Of a DNA stretch of 64,000 bases, positions 42,560 through 51,498 are shown piece after piece. The first letter of the stretch is position 1. The number at the start of each line of letters is the position of its first letter. Both the position numbers and the translations under genes were made by a program. The notes beneath the pieces were generated by a model. It had not been told where the DNA came from. It searched no databases and was given only the letters and a program-made list of their open reading frames with translations. The DNA comes from Bradyrhizobium sp. Ghvi (GTDB lineage Bacteria > Pseudomonadota > Alphaproteobacteria > Rhizobiales > Xanthobacteraceae): the NCBI RefSeq assembly GCF_900115265.1, contig NZ_FOVU01000001.1, forward strand, positions 276,001 to 340,000, written 5' to 3'.

Positions 42560-44434
42560 TCAGCCCAGCCCCTGCAGCACCAACCGATTCAGCCGTGCCG
42601 CAAATGCAGCCGGATCCTCCGGCAGCTCGCCATCCAGGATCTGCGCCTGTTCGAGCAGCAGCAGGCTGAGGTCGTCCACCGTCTTAGAGCCAGCCTGCGC
42701 TTTCGTGATTGCCGTGACCATGGGGTGACGCAAATTGATCTCCAGGATCGGCTTGGTGCGCATGCCGCGGTTCTGCTGCGCAAGAATGCGCTCGAGCTCG
42801 CGGCTCGGCCCCTGGCTGTCGGCGACGAGGCAGGAGGCGGAGTTGGTGAGACGGGTCGAAGCCTTGACGTCGCTGACGCGCTCACCGAGCGCCGCCTTGA
42901 TCACCGCAATGGTCGCAGCCTCGTCCGCCGCCGGCTCGTCCTTCTTCGCCTCGTCCTTCTCGTCGAGGCGCGGAATCAGGTCGAGATTGAGATCGCCCTG
43001 GCTCAGCGACTTCAGCGGCTTGCCCTCGAACTCCGTCGGCATCGAAGTCCAGAACGCATCGACCGGATCGGACAGCAGCAGCACCTCGATGCCGCGTGCG
43101 CTAGCTGCTTCCAGCCGCGGGCTGGACTTCAGCCGCTCGATGCTGTCGCCGACGAGATAATAAATCTCGGTCTGGTTCGGCTTGAAGTCGGCGACGACGT
43201 CCTTGAGCGCGCGCTTCTCACCTGATGTGGTGGTGAAGCGCGACAGCGCCAGCAGCTTTTCGCGGCGCTCGAAATCCTCGTAGATACCCTCCTTCAGAAC
43301 CGCACCGAACGCGTCCCAGATCTTGGTGAAATTCTCGGCATCCTTCTCGGCGAGGCTTTCGAGCTCGTTGACGACGCGGGTCGCCACCGCTTTGCGGATC
43401 TGCGCCAGCTGCGGATTATTCTGGAGCATCTCGCGCGAGATATTGAGAGGGAGATCCTCGCTGTCGACGACGCCGCGGACAAAGCGCAGATAGCCCGGCA
43501 AGAGGTCGGCATCATCGGTGATGAAGACGCGGCGGACATAGAGCTTGACGCGGCCCTTGCGGTTCGGCTCGAACAGGTCGAACGGCTTGGTCGACGGCGC
43601 GAACAGCAGCACCGCGTAGGAGTAACGCCCCTCCGCGCGGTAGTGCAGCGTCATCGCAGGATCGTCGAAAGCGGAGGCGATCTGCTGATAGGCCTTCTTG
43701 TAGTCTTCCGGCGTCAGTTCGGATTTCGGGCGCTGCCACAATGCGCTCGCCGAATTGATCTGGCGCGGCTCGCCCTCTTCGGGAACCAGCTCGATCGGAA
43801 ACAGGATATTATCGGAGTAGGCACCGACTATGCGCTCGATCTCGTAGGTTTCGAGATATTTCTTCGCATCGTCCTTCAGATGCAGCACGATCTCGGTGCC
43901 GCGGGCCAAGCGTGCAGCTTCCTCGTCGCTGGCCCGCGCGATCTCGAAGCCGGAGCCGCCGGAGGACGTCCAGCTCCAGACATCGCTCTCCCCGGCGCGG
44001 CGGCTGATCACGACGATCTTCTCGGCGACCATGAAGGCGGAATAGAAGCCGACGCCGAACTGGCCGATCAGGCCGAGGCCGTCCTTTGCCTCCTTGAGCT
44101 TCGAGACGAAGGCCTTGGTGCCCGAGCGGGCGATGGTGCCGAGATGATCGATCAGCTCCTGCCGCTCCATGCCGATGCCGTTGTCGGCGATGGTCAGCGT
44201 TGCCGCCGTCTTGTTCGGGATGACGCGAATCTTGAGCGCGTCGCCCTCGCCCAGCAGGGCCGGATTGGCGATCGCCTCATAGCGCAGCTTGTCGCAGGCA
44301 TCCGAGGCGTTGGAGACGAGCTCGCGCAGGAAGATATCGGTCTCCGAATAGACGGAGTGCACCATCAGATGCAGCAGCTCGGAAACTTCGGCCTGAAAAG
44401 GCTGTGTATGCGTAGCCGTATCGGACGTCGTCAT
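42560..44434 (-). CDS. htpG: Molecular chaperone HtpG (Hsp90)
   Basis: 624 aa, as expected. The GHKL ATPase domain has [35 protein letters not shown] and [14 protein letters not shown]. The middle domain shows [23 protein letters not shown] with [38 protein letters not shown]. The C-terminal dimer segment ends [11 protein letters not shown]. It folds or stabilises client proteins under stress. It ends 12 nt from the convergent RND gene and has a 123-nt gap to the hypothetical gene upstream. Heat or redox regulation is not evident from sequence. Confidence 0.97.
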   Translation of the reverse strand: MTTSDTATHTQPFQAEVSELLHLMVHSVYSETDIFLRELVSNASDACDKLRYEAIANPALLGEGDALKIRVIPNKTAATLTIADNGIGMERQELIDHLGTIARSGTKAFVSKLKEAKDGLGLIGQFGVGFYSAFMVAEKIVVISRRAGESDVWSWTSSGGSGFEIARASDEEAARLARGTEIVLHLKDDAKKYLETYEIERIVGAYSDNILFPIELVPEEGEPRQINSASALWQRPKSELTPEDYKKAYQQIASAFDDPAMTLHYRAEGRYSYAVLLFAPSTKPFDLFEPNRKGRVKLYVRRVFITDDADLLPGYLRFVRGVVDSEDLPLNISREMLQNNPQLAQIRKAVATRVVNELESLAEKDAENFTKIWDAFGAVLKEGIYEDFERREKLLALSRFTTTSGEKRALKDVVADFKPNQTEIYYLVGDSIERLKSSPRLEAASARGIEVLLLSDPVDAFWTSMPTEFEGKPLKSLSQGDLNLDLIPRLDEKDEAKKDEPAADEAATIAVIKAALGERVSDVKASTRLTNSASCLVADSQGPSRELERILAQQNRGMRTKPILEINLRHPMVTAITKAQAGSKTVDDLSLLLLEQAQILDGELPEDPAAFAARLNRLVLQGLG

Positions 44435-44557
44435 GCATTTACCCGGTCAATCAGAAATGGAGAAAGCCGGGATATAACGCGATGGGATCGGGGATCAAGT
44501 GGACGCGCAATGCCGCCCTCCCGAAGGGGAGCGATTTTGCATCAGGGACGACGCAGA

Positions 44558-44989
44558 TCAGGTCACGCAGCGGCCGGGCTGAAGCAGTTTTGCGACCTCA
44601 GTCAGGGAGCTGACCATCGACTCGCAGGCAATCGTCGGCCTGCGGCCCGGCTTCAGCATCATGGGGGCCGGCTTGGCATTGCCAGTCTCGATGGCCGCGG
44701 GAAGGCGCAGCAGCACCGACGTATCCGGCAGGTCGTTCAGCCGCATCGAGACGGTGCGAGTGGACACCGGGGCCGGCTTCGGGTCGGCCAGGCGGTCGGC
44801 CTTGCTGGTCCGATTGACGTTGTGACTTGCGACGCTGCGACCTGAGGTTTGGCCCGGCTGATCGGCGAGCGCCTGCCGGCGGTCAGCCAGATCATGGCCG
44901 GAGGCCAGTTGCACCGCGCCAACCTGGACGGCACCGAGCGTCGCAACGATGGCGACGGCACCCAAAAATACCTTTTGAATCTGTGGCAT
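44558..44989 (-). CDS. Hypothetical secreted or membrane-anchored protein
   Basis: 143 aa from ATG 44989; the frame is open upstream but begins with a basic tail of no clear meaning. A hydrophobic start (KVFLGAVAIVATLGAVQVGAVQL) acts as signal or anchor. The rest is polar and rich in Ser, Asp, Arg, ending with a compact segment (MLKPGRRPTIACESMVSSLTEVAKLLQPGRCVT) containing two cysteines. I do not recognise the family. Alone on its transcript, with 265 nt upstream to the NTF2-like gene. Confidence 0.6.
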   Translation of the reverse strand: MPQIQKVFLGAVAIVATLGAVQVGAVQLASGHDLADRRQALADQPGQTSGRSVASHNVNRTSKADRLADPKPAPVSTRTVSMRLNDLPDTSVLLRLPAAIETGNAKPAPMMLKPGRRPTIACESMVSSLTEVAKLLQPGRCVT

Positions 44990-45254
44990 GGCTGTCGGTC
45001 CCCTCGCCCCATGGCGATCGCGGGAACAACGCGAACGGAGGACCGGAGTTTCCCAAACGTTAAGATCACTTAACCGTGTGCGAAAAAGGCACCGCCTCAG
45101 AAAAATCTTGCAACCAGGTGGAACGACTTTCGCGCCTGAGAGTCGTCTCAACAGCCGGCTATTCCCCCCTGCCCCATAAGCCGGCGACGTAGGGCGCGAC
45201 TGTGGTGATGCCAGTCGCGCCTTACTTTTGTCTGGGGCTCACTTTCCTTGCAGC

Positions 45255-45869
45255 CTACTGCGCCGTCCCGGCGAGCCAGTCCCGTCCCTCGCCATAGAGC
45301 TTCTCGACCTCGGGGCCGATCAGGCCGGGCATGTCGCGCTTGACCTTGTAGCCGATCAGCTCCTGCATGTAGGCGAGGTGCCGATAGCCTTCCGGCAACG
45401 CGGCCAGCACCATCCGGTCGAGCCGGAGTGTGGCAGCGGGATCGACCGGGTCGATCCGGTCCTTTTCGTAGATCGGCTGACGGCGGACGATGCCCCATTT
45501 GCCGATACCTGATTGGTCATGCCGCTTCTCCAGAAAGTCGTAGAAGCGGCCGGTGCAGACGACGTCGCAGAGTACGTCGTGCACCAGGGCCCGCTGCGAG
45601 ATCGTCACCTTGGTCTGGGCAATGGCCCGCGTGCCCACGAGATCGATGCTGGTGCCGCCGAGGAAATGCAGGATGCGCACGCCCTTGGCAAACCCCTCCT
45701 GGCTGACGCGCATGAAATCCCGCGCCGGCCCCTGAAACCAGGTGGCCGACATCCAGCCTTCCTCGTGCCAGACGGTTGCAAAACGCTCCCAGTCTCCGGC
45801 ATCGCGCCACACCGCCCAGTTCTCGACGAGATCGCGAATAGCGAGGCGGTCGAGGAGTTGCTGGTCCAT
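45255..45869 (-). CDS. SnoaL/NTF2-like domain protein
   Basis: 204 aa from ATG 45869 (GGAGA lies ~9 nt upstream). The protein has the NTF2-like pattern: AIRDLVENWAVWRDAGDWERFATVWHEEGWM, then FLGGTSIDLVGTRAIAQTKVTISQRALV and a late AYMQELIGYKVKRDMPGLIG. This fold occurs in aromatic-ring hydroxylating small subunits, SnoaL cyclases and isomerases; a defined reaction cannot be read here. It is monocistronic, downstream of the phyR terminator. Confidence 0.75.
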   Translation of the reverse strand: MDQQLLDRLAIRDLVENWAVWRDAGDWERFATVWHEEGWMSATWFQGPARDFMRVSQEGFAKGVRILHFLGGTSIDLVGTRAIAQTKVTISQRALVHDVLCDVVCTGRFYDFLEKRHDQSGIGKWGIVRRQPIYEKDRIDPVDPAATLRLDRMVLAALPEGYRHLAYMQELIGYKVKRDMPGLIGPEVEKLYGEGRDWLAGTAQ

Positions 45870-45938
45870 GGGCACGTCTCCAAATCGGGCCGATGTAGGA
45901 GGTATGGGCGGCGTACGCGACATCCGTCAAGCGGGCAC

Positions 45939-45969
45939 AAAAAAACCGGCGTGCCTTGCAGCACGCCGG
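45939..45969 (-). terminator. Rho-independent terminator for phyR
   Basis: On the minus strand, CCGGCGTGC and GCACGCCGG form a perfect 9-bp stem with loop TGCAAG, followed by seven T. It lies 51 nt after the phyR stop. Confidence 0.85.
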
Positions 45970-46019
45970 ATCAGATCGTCAAATGGCGGGCTCGTTGCCC
46001 TTACTCCGCAAGCGCCTTC

Positions 46020-46826
46020 TTAGGCCGCCGGCGCTTTGGGCGCGCGGTTGCGCGAGTTGCGCTGGAAGAACAGTGCCTGGCTCGCCACCGCCGACACCAT
46101 CGCGGGTTGGAACGGTTTTGAAATCAGGAAGGCCGGCTCGGGACGCTCGCCAGTGAGGAAGCGCTCCGGATAGGCGGTGATGAACACCACCGGCACTTCG
46201 AAGGTGCGGAGCAGCTCGTTGACGGCATCGAGGCCCGACGAGCCGTCGGCAAGTTGGATGTCGGCGAGGATGAGGCCCGGACGCTTGTTCTTGGCCAGCG
46301 CCACCGCATCAGCATGCGTGCGCGCGACGCCGACGACATTATGGCCGAGATTCTTCACCAGGCTCTCGAGGTCCATGGCGATGAAGGTCTCGTCCTCGAT
46401 GATCAGGACGTCGGTCGCGATCTCGGCCGCCATCTCTCGGCCGGCGGCGTCGGCAAGCCGCCGCGTCTCGGCGACATCGGTCGCGAGAATATAGGCGACT
46501 TCCTCTTCCGAAAATCCTTCCAGTGAGAGCAGCAGGAAGGCCTGTCGCGGCAGCGGCGTGATGTTGGACAGCCGCCGCTCCGGTGGCATGGGAAGCGTCG
46601 CCACCTCGGAATCGTCATTGACGGAGACCGAATTCCAGATCTGAGTGAACAGCCGGAATAAGCCGGCCCGCGGCCCGTGGGTCTCGTCGAGCACCGACGG
46701 ATCCCCCAGCATGGCCTCCAACATGGCTGCGACATAGGCGTCGCCGGAGGCCTGACTGCCCGTCAGGGCGCGCGCATACCGGCGCAATAACGGCAAGTGT
46801 TCAGCAACGAGCTGTGAACGGGACAT
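46020..46826 (-). CDS. phyR: PhyR, general stress response anti-anti-sigma regulator
   Basis: 268 aa from ATG 46826 (MSRSQLVAEHLPLLRRYARAL); longer starts are possible. Residues ~1-125 form a sigma-like domain (SAFLLL-type helix PLPRQAFLLLSLEGFSEEEVAYIL), and residues ~138-250 a receiver domain with acidic pocket E144/D145, phospho-acceptor Asp 189 (LILADIQLADGSSG), Thr 217 and Lys 237. The FITAYPE segment around 216 is the family's atypical receiver motif. When phosphorylated, PhyR captures NepR and releases EcfG. It is divergent from nepR-ecfG with an EcfG-type promoter upstream. Confidence 0.96.
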   Translation of the reverse strand: MSRSQLVAEHLPLLRRYARALTGSQASGDAYVAAMLEAMLGDPSVLDETHGPRAGLFRLFTQIWNSVSVNDDSEVATLPMPPERRLSNITPLPRQAFLLLSLEGFSEEEVAYILATDVAETRRLADAAGREMAAEIATDVLIIEDETFIAMDLESLVKNLGHNVVGVARTHADAVALAKNKRPGLILADIQLADGSSGLDAVNELLRTFEVPVVFITAYPERFLTGERPEPAFLISKPFQPAMVSAVASQALFFQRNSRNRAPKAPAA

Positions 46827-46906
46827 CCCCACTCCATTTCTCATCGGGCCAACCTTGGAGACCAGGCGATACGAGGGGCGGCCCGGGTTCCCCTGCTGCG
46901 GCTGAC

Positions 46907-46931
46907 TACGTTTCAAGACAAGAAAAGTTCC
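46907..46931 (-). promoter_or_regulatory. EcfG-type promoter of phyR
   Basis: On the minus strand: GGAAC (46931-46927), a 16-nt spacer, then CGTA (46910-46907). This matches the alphaproteobacterial general-stress consensus GGAAC-N16/17-CGTT at eight of nine bases. It predicts a phyR transcript starting about 75 nt before ATG 46826 and positive feedback by EcfG. The -35 is inside the palindrome at 46923-46949. Confidence 0.7.
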
Positions 46932-46949
46932 GCTGACGGCGGAACTTTT
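46923..46949. repeat. Perfect inverted repeat carrying EcfG -35 boxes on both strands
   Basis: AAAAGTTCCGC and GCGGAACTTTT are 11-bp perfect arms around TGACG. Both strands therefore contain GGAAC followed by TTTT. It sits in the gap between divergent phyR and nepR. It could be a symmetric promoter element, a regulator site or a terminator-like hairpin. Confidence 0.65.
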
Positions 46950-47047
46950 TATCGAACCTGGAATTGTGCCTATCCAGGGAACGGCTCCCGGTTGAGAAAA
47001 TTTCTCTATTTTGCAGTCACTTAACTCGGGGAAACGTGGAACAGGTC

Positions 47048-47281
47048 ATGAAAGATCTCAAGTCTCAAGCCAGCAAAAGCACGACCCCCGGCAAAGGAGG
47101 TCTCACTCCGGAGATCCAGTCCCGGATTGGGCACCAACTGCGCGCCATGTACGACGACGTTGTACGGCAGGGGGTCCCGGACCGGTTCGCGGAGCTCATC
47201 AAGAAGCTTGATGCGCCGGGCGGTGGATCTCCAAATGAGAATGGGGCTGGGGGCTCCAACGACAACCATGGGAGGGATTGA
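47048..47281 (+). CDS. nepR: NepR anti-sigma factor
   Basis: 77 aa from ATG 47048. The conserved two-helix core reads LTPEIQSRIGHQLRAMYDDVVRQGVPDRFAELIKKLD, with a basic Ser/Lys-rich N-terminus and a Gly/Asn-rich tail (GGGSPNENGAGGSNDN). NepR binds EcfG and keeps it inactive until PhyR-P displaces it. Its TGA overlaps the ATG of ecfG by one nt (TGATG), so translation is coupled. The short size is normal for NepR. Confidence 0.95.
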   Translation: MKDLKSQASKSTTPGKGGLTPEIQSRIGHQLRAMYDDVVRQGVPDRFAELIKKLDAPGGGSPNENGAGGSNDNHGRD

Positions 47282-47829
47282 TGCCTCTCACGAACTCCCT
47301 GCGTGACGACATCCTCGCGGCCGTGCCGAGCCTGCGCGCGTTCGCGATCTCGCTCAGCGGCAATGCGGACCGCGCCGATGATTTGGTGCAAGAGACGCTG
47401 CTGCGCGCGCTTGCCAACATCGACTCGTTTCAGCCCGGCTCCAACCTGCCGGCATGGCTGTTCACGATCCTGCGCAACCTGTTCCGTTCCGACTATCGCA
47501 AGCGGCGGCGCGAGGTCGAGGATGCCGAGGGCAACTATGCCAAGACGTTGAAGACACAGCCCTCGCAGAACGCCCATCTCGAATTCGAGGAATTTCGCAC
47601 GGCGCTCGACAAGCTTCCGCAGGATCAGCGCGAAGCCTTGATCCTGGTCGGTGCGTCCGGCTTCTCCTATGAGGATGCGGCCTCGATCTGCGGCTGTGCA
47701 GTCGGCACCATCAAGAGCCGCGTCAATCGCGCGCGCTCGAAGCTCGCCGCGCTGCTTTATGTCGACGGCGCCGAAGATTTCGGCCCCGACGAGACCGTGC
47801 GCGCCGTGATCGGCGGCAGCGGCGGATAG
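47281..47829 (+). CDS. ecfG: EcfG, general stress sigma factor (ECF15)
   Basis: 182 aa from ATG 47281. Region 2 reads RADDLVQETLLRALANIDSFQPGSNLPAWLFTILRNLFRSDYRKRRRE, region 4 reads LPQDQREALILVGASGFSYEDAASICGCAVGTIKSRVNRARSKLAAL. The spacing and the FxxFQPGSNLPAWLFTILRN segment are characteristic of ECF15 factors. It directs RNA polymerase to GGAAC-N16/17-CGTT promoters for heat, desiccation and oxidative stress. NepR and EcfG are co-translated. PhyK is not in the window. Confidence 0.96.
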   Translation: MPLTNSLRDDILAAVPSLRAFAISLSGNADRADDLVQETLLRALANIDSFQPGSNLPAWLFTILRNLFRSDYRKRRREVEDAEGNYAKTLKTQPSQNAHLEFEEFRTALDKLPQDQREALILVGASGFSYEDAASICGCAVGTIKSRVNRARSKLAALLYVDGAEDFGPDETVRAVIGGSGG

Positions 47830-47861
47830 CAGGTTAATCGACTTGAGATGACAGCAATTCA

Positions 47862-47883
47862 GGCGGCCGCTTGTGCGGCCGTC
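47862..47883. terminator. Hairpin in the convergent gap after ecfG
   Basis: GGCGGCCGC and GCGGCCGTC pair (one G-T) around a TTGT loop. T tracts are short on both sides, so it is probably a bidirectional, moderate-strength terminator between ecfG and the nitroreductase gene. Confidence 0.55.
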
Positions 47884-47917
47884 TTCATACGCGTGCGGCT
47901 CGCTGATTGTCGCCCGG

Positions 47918-48616
47918 TTACGTCTCGACGAACGTCACCGTGTCGGCAACGCTCGCGCGCGAGGTGCGGTAGCCGTTGACCTTGTGCTCGACATCGGCAT
48001 AGCCGAATGAAATGCCGCAGACGACACGGCGATCGTCGGACAGATTGAAGTGGCGGCGGATCAGGCCGGAATGGCGCGCGAGCGCCGCCTGCGGGATGGT
48101 GCCGAGCCCGAGGGCCTGGGCAGCGAGCATGAAATTCGAAACGTAAGCGCCGCAATCGATCGCGCCGTAAATGCCGAGCGGCTCGTCGGTATGAATGATC
48201 GCCACATGCGGCGCGCCGAAGAAATTGTAGTTCTCCAGCGCCTGTTTGGCGTAGGCCGCCTTGTCGCCGCGCGCGATGCCGAGCGTGTTGTAGAGCTGAA
48301 AGCCGCTCTCGCGGCGGCGCTCGAGATAGACCCCGACATATTCCCGCGGCGGGGTGAAGTCGTAATCGTCACCGAGGCCGCTGGATGCTTCCTTGTAGAT
48401 CAGTCGGCGGAAGCGTTCCTTGGCCTCGCCGCTGGCGATGATGACTTGCCAGGGCTGGCTGTTGCACCAGGATGCGGTGCGCTGTGCCGTGGTCAGCACA
48501 TGCTCGATGGTGGCGCGGTCGACTTCTTTCGGCAGGAAAGCGCGAACCGAGTAGCGCTCGTTGAGGAGTTCTTCGAGCACGCCGATGCGGTCGTTCTGGT
48601 TCACTTTTGTGTCCAT
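47918..48616 (-). CDS. Nitroreductase family flavoprotein
   Basis: 232 aa. The FMN-binding N-terminal motif ERYSVRAFLPKEVD, the segment TASWCNSQPWQVIIASG, and the later AIDCGAYVSNFMLAAQALGLGTIPQAALARHSGLIRRHF are the family's landmarks. The protein would reduce nitroaromatics, quinones or related compounds with NAD(P)H. No signal peptide. It is followed by a family C repeat upstream of the acyl-CoA dehydrogenase block. The physiological substrate is unknown. Confidence 0.88.
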   Translation of the reverse strand: MDTKVNQNDRIGVLEELLNERYSVRAFLPKEVDRATIEHVLTTAQRTASWCNSQPWQVIIASGEAKERFRRLIYKEASSGLGDDYDFTPPREYVGVYLERRRESGFQLYNTLGIARGDKAAYAKQALENYNFFGAPHVAIIHTDEPLGIYGAIDCGAYVSNFMLAAQALGLGTIPQAALARHSGLIRRHFNLSDDRRVVCGISFGYADVEHKVNGYRTSRASVADTVTFVET

Positions 48617-48640
48617 GGATCAGCTCGTGTCGCTTTCTTC

Positions 48641-48755
48641 GTAGGGTGGGTTAGCCCCGCGGATTGCGCGAAGCGCAAACCGCTCGGCGTAACCCACCAC
48701 TTCTGTCTCTGTGGAAACCAAAGAGGTGGGTTACGCTGCGCTAACCCACCCTACG
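48641..48755. repeat. Intergenic palindromic repeat, family C copy 1
   Basis: GTAGGGTGGGTTAGCC at the left, an inner GCGTAACCCACC, and at the right GGTGGGTTACGCTGCGCTAACCCACCCTAC, which pairs with the left. It lies between the nitroreductase start and the acyl-CoA dehydrogenase stop. Two more copies (50041, 51400) follow each acyl-CoA dehydrogenase. Confidence 0.8.
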
Positions 48756-48763
48756 ATGCCACA

Positions 48764-50008
48764 TCACCGCCCCTTGGTCGGGATCTTGTTGTACGGCACA
48801 TCCTTGTCGACGCGGATGTCGCCCGGCAAGCCCAGCACCCGCTCGGCGATGATGTTGCGCAGGATCTCGTCGGTGCCGCCGGCGATGCGCATCGAGGGTG
48901 AGGACAGCAGCATCTGCTGGAACTGGCCCTGTACGGTCTCCTCGTCACTGCCCGTGAGAACACCGGCCGCGCCTTGCAGGTCCATGGCGTAGGTCGCGAT
49001 ATCCTGCAGCATCATGCCCGAGACCAGCTTGCCGATCGAATTCTCCGGCCCCGGCCGCTCGCCTTTCGACAGCGCCGATATCGCGCGGTAGCTGGTGTAT
49101 TTCAGCCCGCTCGACTTCACCGCCCAGCTCGCGAGTTTCGAGCGCACGGCGGGATCGTCGATCGCGAGCCCGTCCTCCAGCATCAGGTTCGAGCAGAACT
49201 CGAACATTTCAGGCACGCCGGTCGCAAGCCGCGCGCCGATCGACATGCGCTCGTTCATCAGCGTCGTCAGCGACACGCTCCAACCCTCGCCGACGGCACC
49301 GAGGCGCTGGCTATCTGGAATGACGACGTCGGTGAAATAGACCTCGTTGAACTCCTGCATGCCGTTAGCCTGCTTGATCGGACGGACCTCGACGCCCGGG
49401 CTCTTCATCTCCAGGAAGAACATGGTGAGTCCCTTGTGCTTGGGCACATTAGGATCCGTGCGTGCGATCAGGAGGCCATAGTCGGAATAATGCGCGCCCG
49501 AGGTCCATATCTTCTGGCCGTTGACGATCCAATTGTCGCCCTGCTTCTCCGCACGTGTTCGCAGACCCGCAACGTCGGAGCCGGCCGACGGCTCGGAAAA
49601 CAGCTGACACCAGATCTCCTCGCCGGAAGCGAGCTTCGGCAAGTACCGGCGTTTTGCATCCTCGCTGCCCCAGGCCATCACGGTCGGGCCGCACATGCCC
49701 TCGCCGATCTGGAACGGCTGCGTGAGCTTGCCGTAGACGCCTTCCTCCTGCTGCCAGATCACCCGCTCGATCGGCGTCGCGCCACGGCCACCATAATCCC
49801 TGGGCCAGTGCAGGCAGGCCCAGTTGTCTTCGAACTTCTTCTTCTGCCAGGTCTTGCCGACCTCGACCATGTCGTGCTTGGCAAGTCTGATGCGGCCGAG
49901 CGAGGATTTGGACAGCTCCTGCTCGAACTCCCTCGGCGCGTTGGCGGCGATCCATTTGCGCGCGGTCTCGCGAAATGCGGCTTCCTGCGGCGTATCGTCG
50001 AAATTCAT
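48764..50008 (-). CDS. Acyl-CoA dehydrogenase (tandem paralogue 1)
   Basis: 414 aa. Acyl-CoA dehydrogenase fold: N-terminal helices (NFDDTPQEAAFRETARKW), a middle beta domain with FSEPSAGSDVAGLRTRAEKQGDNWIVNGQKIWTSGAHYSDYGLLIARTDP, and a C-terminal helical domain with GTDEILRNIIAERVLGLPGD. It transfers electrons from acyl-CoA to ETF through FAD. It is 1400 bp from, and 414 aa long like, its neighbour at 50136; the first 100 residues are about three-quarters identical. Substrate unknown; the context points to aromatic or long-chain acyl-CoA. Confidence 0.93.
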   Translation of the reverse strand: MNFDDTPQEAAFRETARKWIAANAPREFEQELSKSSLGRIRLAKHDMVEVGKTWQKKKFEDNWACLHWPRDYGGRGATPIERVIWQQEEGVYGKLTQPFQIGEGMCGPTVMAWGSEDAKRRYLPKLASGEEIWCQLFSEPSAGSDVAGLRTRAEKQGDNWIVNGQKIWTSGAHYSDYGLLIARTDPNVPKHKGLTMFFLEMKSPGVEVRPIKQANGMQEFNEVYFTDVVIPDSQRLGAVGEGWSVSLTTLMNERMSIGARLATGVPEMFEFCSNLMLEDGLAIDDPAVRSKLASWAVKSSGLKYTSYRAISALSKGERPGPENSIGKLVSGMMLQDIATYAMDLQGAAGVLTGSDEETVQGQFQQMLLSSPSMRIAGGTDEILRNIIAERVLGLPGDIRVDKDVPYNKIPTKGR

Positions 50009-50040
50009 AACGGACCTCTCAATCCTTGCTCGGTGCGTCG

Positions 50041-50127
50041 GGTGGGTTAGCCGAAGGCGTAACCCACCACGTCTGTCGAGCGTCGTTGCAGCCGATGGTG
50101 GGTTACGCTGCGCTAACCCACCCTACG
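50041..50127. repeat. Intergenic palindromic repeat, family C copy 2
   Basis: GGTGGGTTAGCC at the left and GGTGGGTTACGCTGCGCTAACCCACCCTAC at the right, with an inner GGCGTAACCCACC. It separates the two 414-aa acyl-CoA dehydrogenase genes. Confidence 0.8.
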
Positions 50128-50135
50128 ATTCGAGT

Positions 50136-51380
50136 TCATCTTCCCTTGGTCGGGATCTTGTTGAACGGCACGTCCTTGTCGACCCTGATATCGCCGGGCA
50201 GCCCTAAGACCCGCTCGGCGATGATGTTGCGCATGATCTCGTCGGTACCGCCTTCCAGGCGCGTGCCTGGTGCACGCAGCAGCATTGCCTGGAAACGGCC
50301 GGCCAGTTCGGCATCCTCCGGGCCGCTGACGACGCCTTCCGCGCCCTGCAACTCCAGCGCGTAAGTCGCAACGTCCTGAATCATCGAACCCGCCACAAGC
50401 TTGCCGATGGAGTTTTCCGGCCCCGGCCGCTCGCCCCTCGATAGCGCGGAGATCGCACGCATGCTGGTGTATTTCAGCCCGCTTGCCTTCACCGCCCAGT
50501 TCGCCAGCTTCGAGCGCACCGCGCGATCCTCGATTGCCAGGCTGTCGTCGAGCATCAGGCTCGAACAATATTCGAACAGCTCGGGGAAGCCCGTCGAGAC
50601 GGCCGCGCCGATCGCGCTGCGCTCGTTCATCAGCGTGGTCAGCGAGACGTTCCAGCCGTCACCGACCTCGCCGAGACGCTGATGATCGGGAATGCGGACA
50701 TTGGTGAAATAGACCTCGTTGAAGTCGGAGGCGCCGCTCGCCTGCTTGATCGGCCGGACCTCGACGCCAGGGCTCTTCATGTCCAGGAAGAACATGGTGA
50801 GGCCCTTGTGCTTGGGCACGGTGGGATCGGTACGGGTCAGCAAGATGCCGTAGTCGGAATAATGCGCGCCCGAGGTCCAGATTTTCTGGCCGTTGATGAC
50901 CCAGTCATCGCCGTCCTTCTCGGCGCGCGTGCGGAGCCCTGCGACGTCGGAGCCGCCGGCCGGTTCGGAGAACAGCTGGCACCAGACCTTCTCGCCGGAG
51001 GCGAGCGGCGGCAGATAGGTGCGCTTGTGCTCCTCGCGCGCGAACGCCATCACGGTCGGCCCGCACATGCCGTGGCCGATGATGAACATGCGAGAGAGCT
51101 GGCCGAATGGCCCCTCTTCCTGCTGCCAGATCACGCGCTCGATCGGCGAGGCGCCTCGCCCGCCATATTCCTTCGGCCAGTGCAGGCAGGCCCAGCCAGC
51201 ATCGGCCTTTTTCTTCTGCCAGGCCTTGGCGACTTCGAGAATGTTGGCATTCTTGAGCACGGTGCGGCCGAGCGAGGATTTGCGCAACTCCTCCTCATAC
51301 TGCTTCGGCGCATTGGCATCGATCCAGGCGCGGGCTGTCGCTCGAAATTCGGCTTCCTGCGGCGTATCGTCGAAGTTCAT
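50136..51380 (-). CDS. Acyl-CoA dehydrogenase (tandem paralogue 2)
   Basis: 414 aa from ATG 51380 (MNFDDTPQEAEFRATARAW), the same length and start as its neighbour at 48764. Marks: FSEPAGGSDVAGLRTRAEKDGDDWVINGQKIWTSGAHYSDYGILLTRTDP and GGTDEIMRNIIAERVLGLPGDIRVDKDVPF. With the next smaller dehydrogenase (51499-52626) it may form a heteromeric enzyme, as pairs of long and short subunits occur in CoA-ester catabolism. The gene and its flanking family C element repeat with the neighbour unit. Confidence 0.93.
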   Translation of the reverse strand: MNFDDTPQEAEFRATARAWIDANAPKQYEEELRKSSLGRTVLKNANILEVAKAWQKKKADAGWACLHWPKEYGGRGASPIERVIWQQEEGPFGQLSRMFIIGHGMCGPTVMAFAREEHKRTYLPPLASGEKVWCQLFSEPAGGSDVAGLRTRAEKDGDDWVINGQKIWTSGAHYSDYGILLTRTDPTVPKHKGLTMFFLDMKSPGVEVRPIKQASGASDFNEVYFTNVRIPDHQRLGEVGDGWNVSLTTLMNERSAIGAAVSTGFPELFEYCSSLMLDDSLAIEDRAVRSKLANWAVKASGLKYTSMRAISALSRGERPGPENSIGKLVAGSMIQDVATYALELQGAEGVVSGPEDAELAGRFQAMLLRAPGTRLEGGTDEIMRNIIAERVLGLPGDIRVDKDVPFNKIPTKGR

Positions 51381-51399
51381 GGGATTTCTCTTGCTCTTC

Positions 51400-51490
51400 G
51401 TAGGGTGGGTTAGCCGGAGGCGTAACCCACCACTTCTATCTGTCGTCGTGATTGGCAATGGTGGGTTACGCTGCGCTAACCCACCCTACG
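51400..51490. repeat. Intergenic palindromic repeat, family C copy 3
   Basis: GTAGGGTGGGTTAGCC and GGCGTAACCCACC, then GGTGGGTTACGCTGCGCTAACCCACCCTAC. It lies between the second 414-aa dehydrogenase and the 375-aa one. The right arm is identical with that of copies 1 and 2. Confidence 0.8.
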
Positions 51491-51498
51491 AACCCAGA

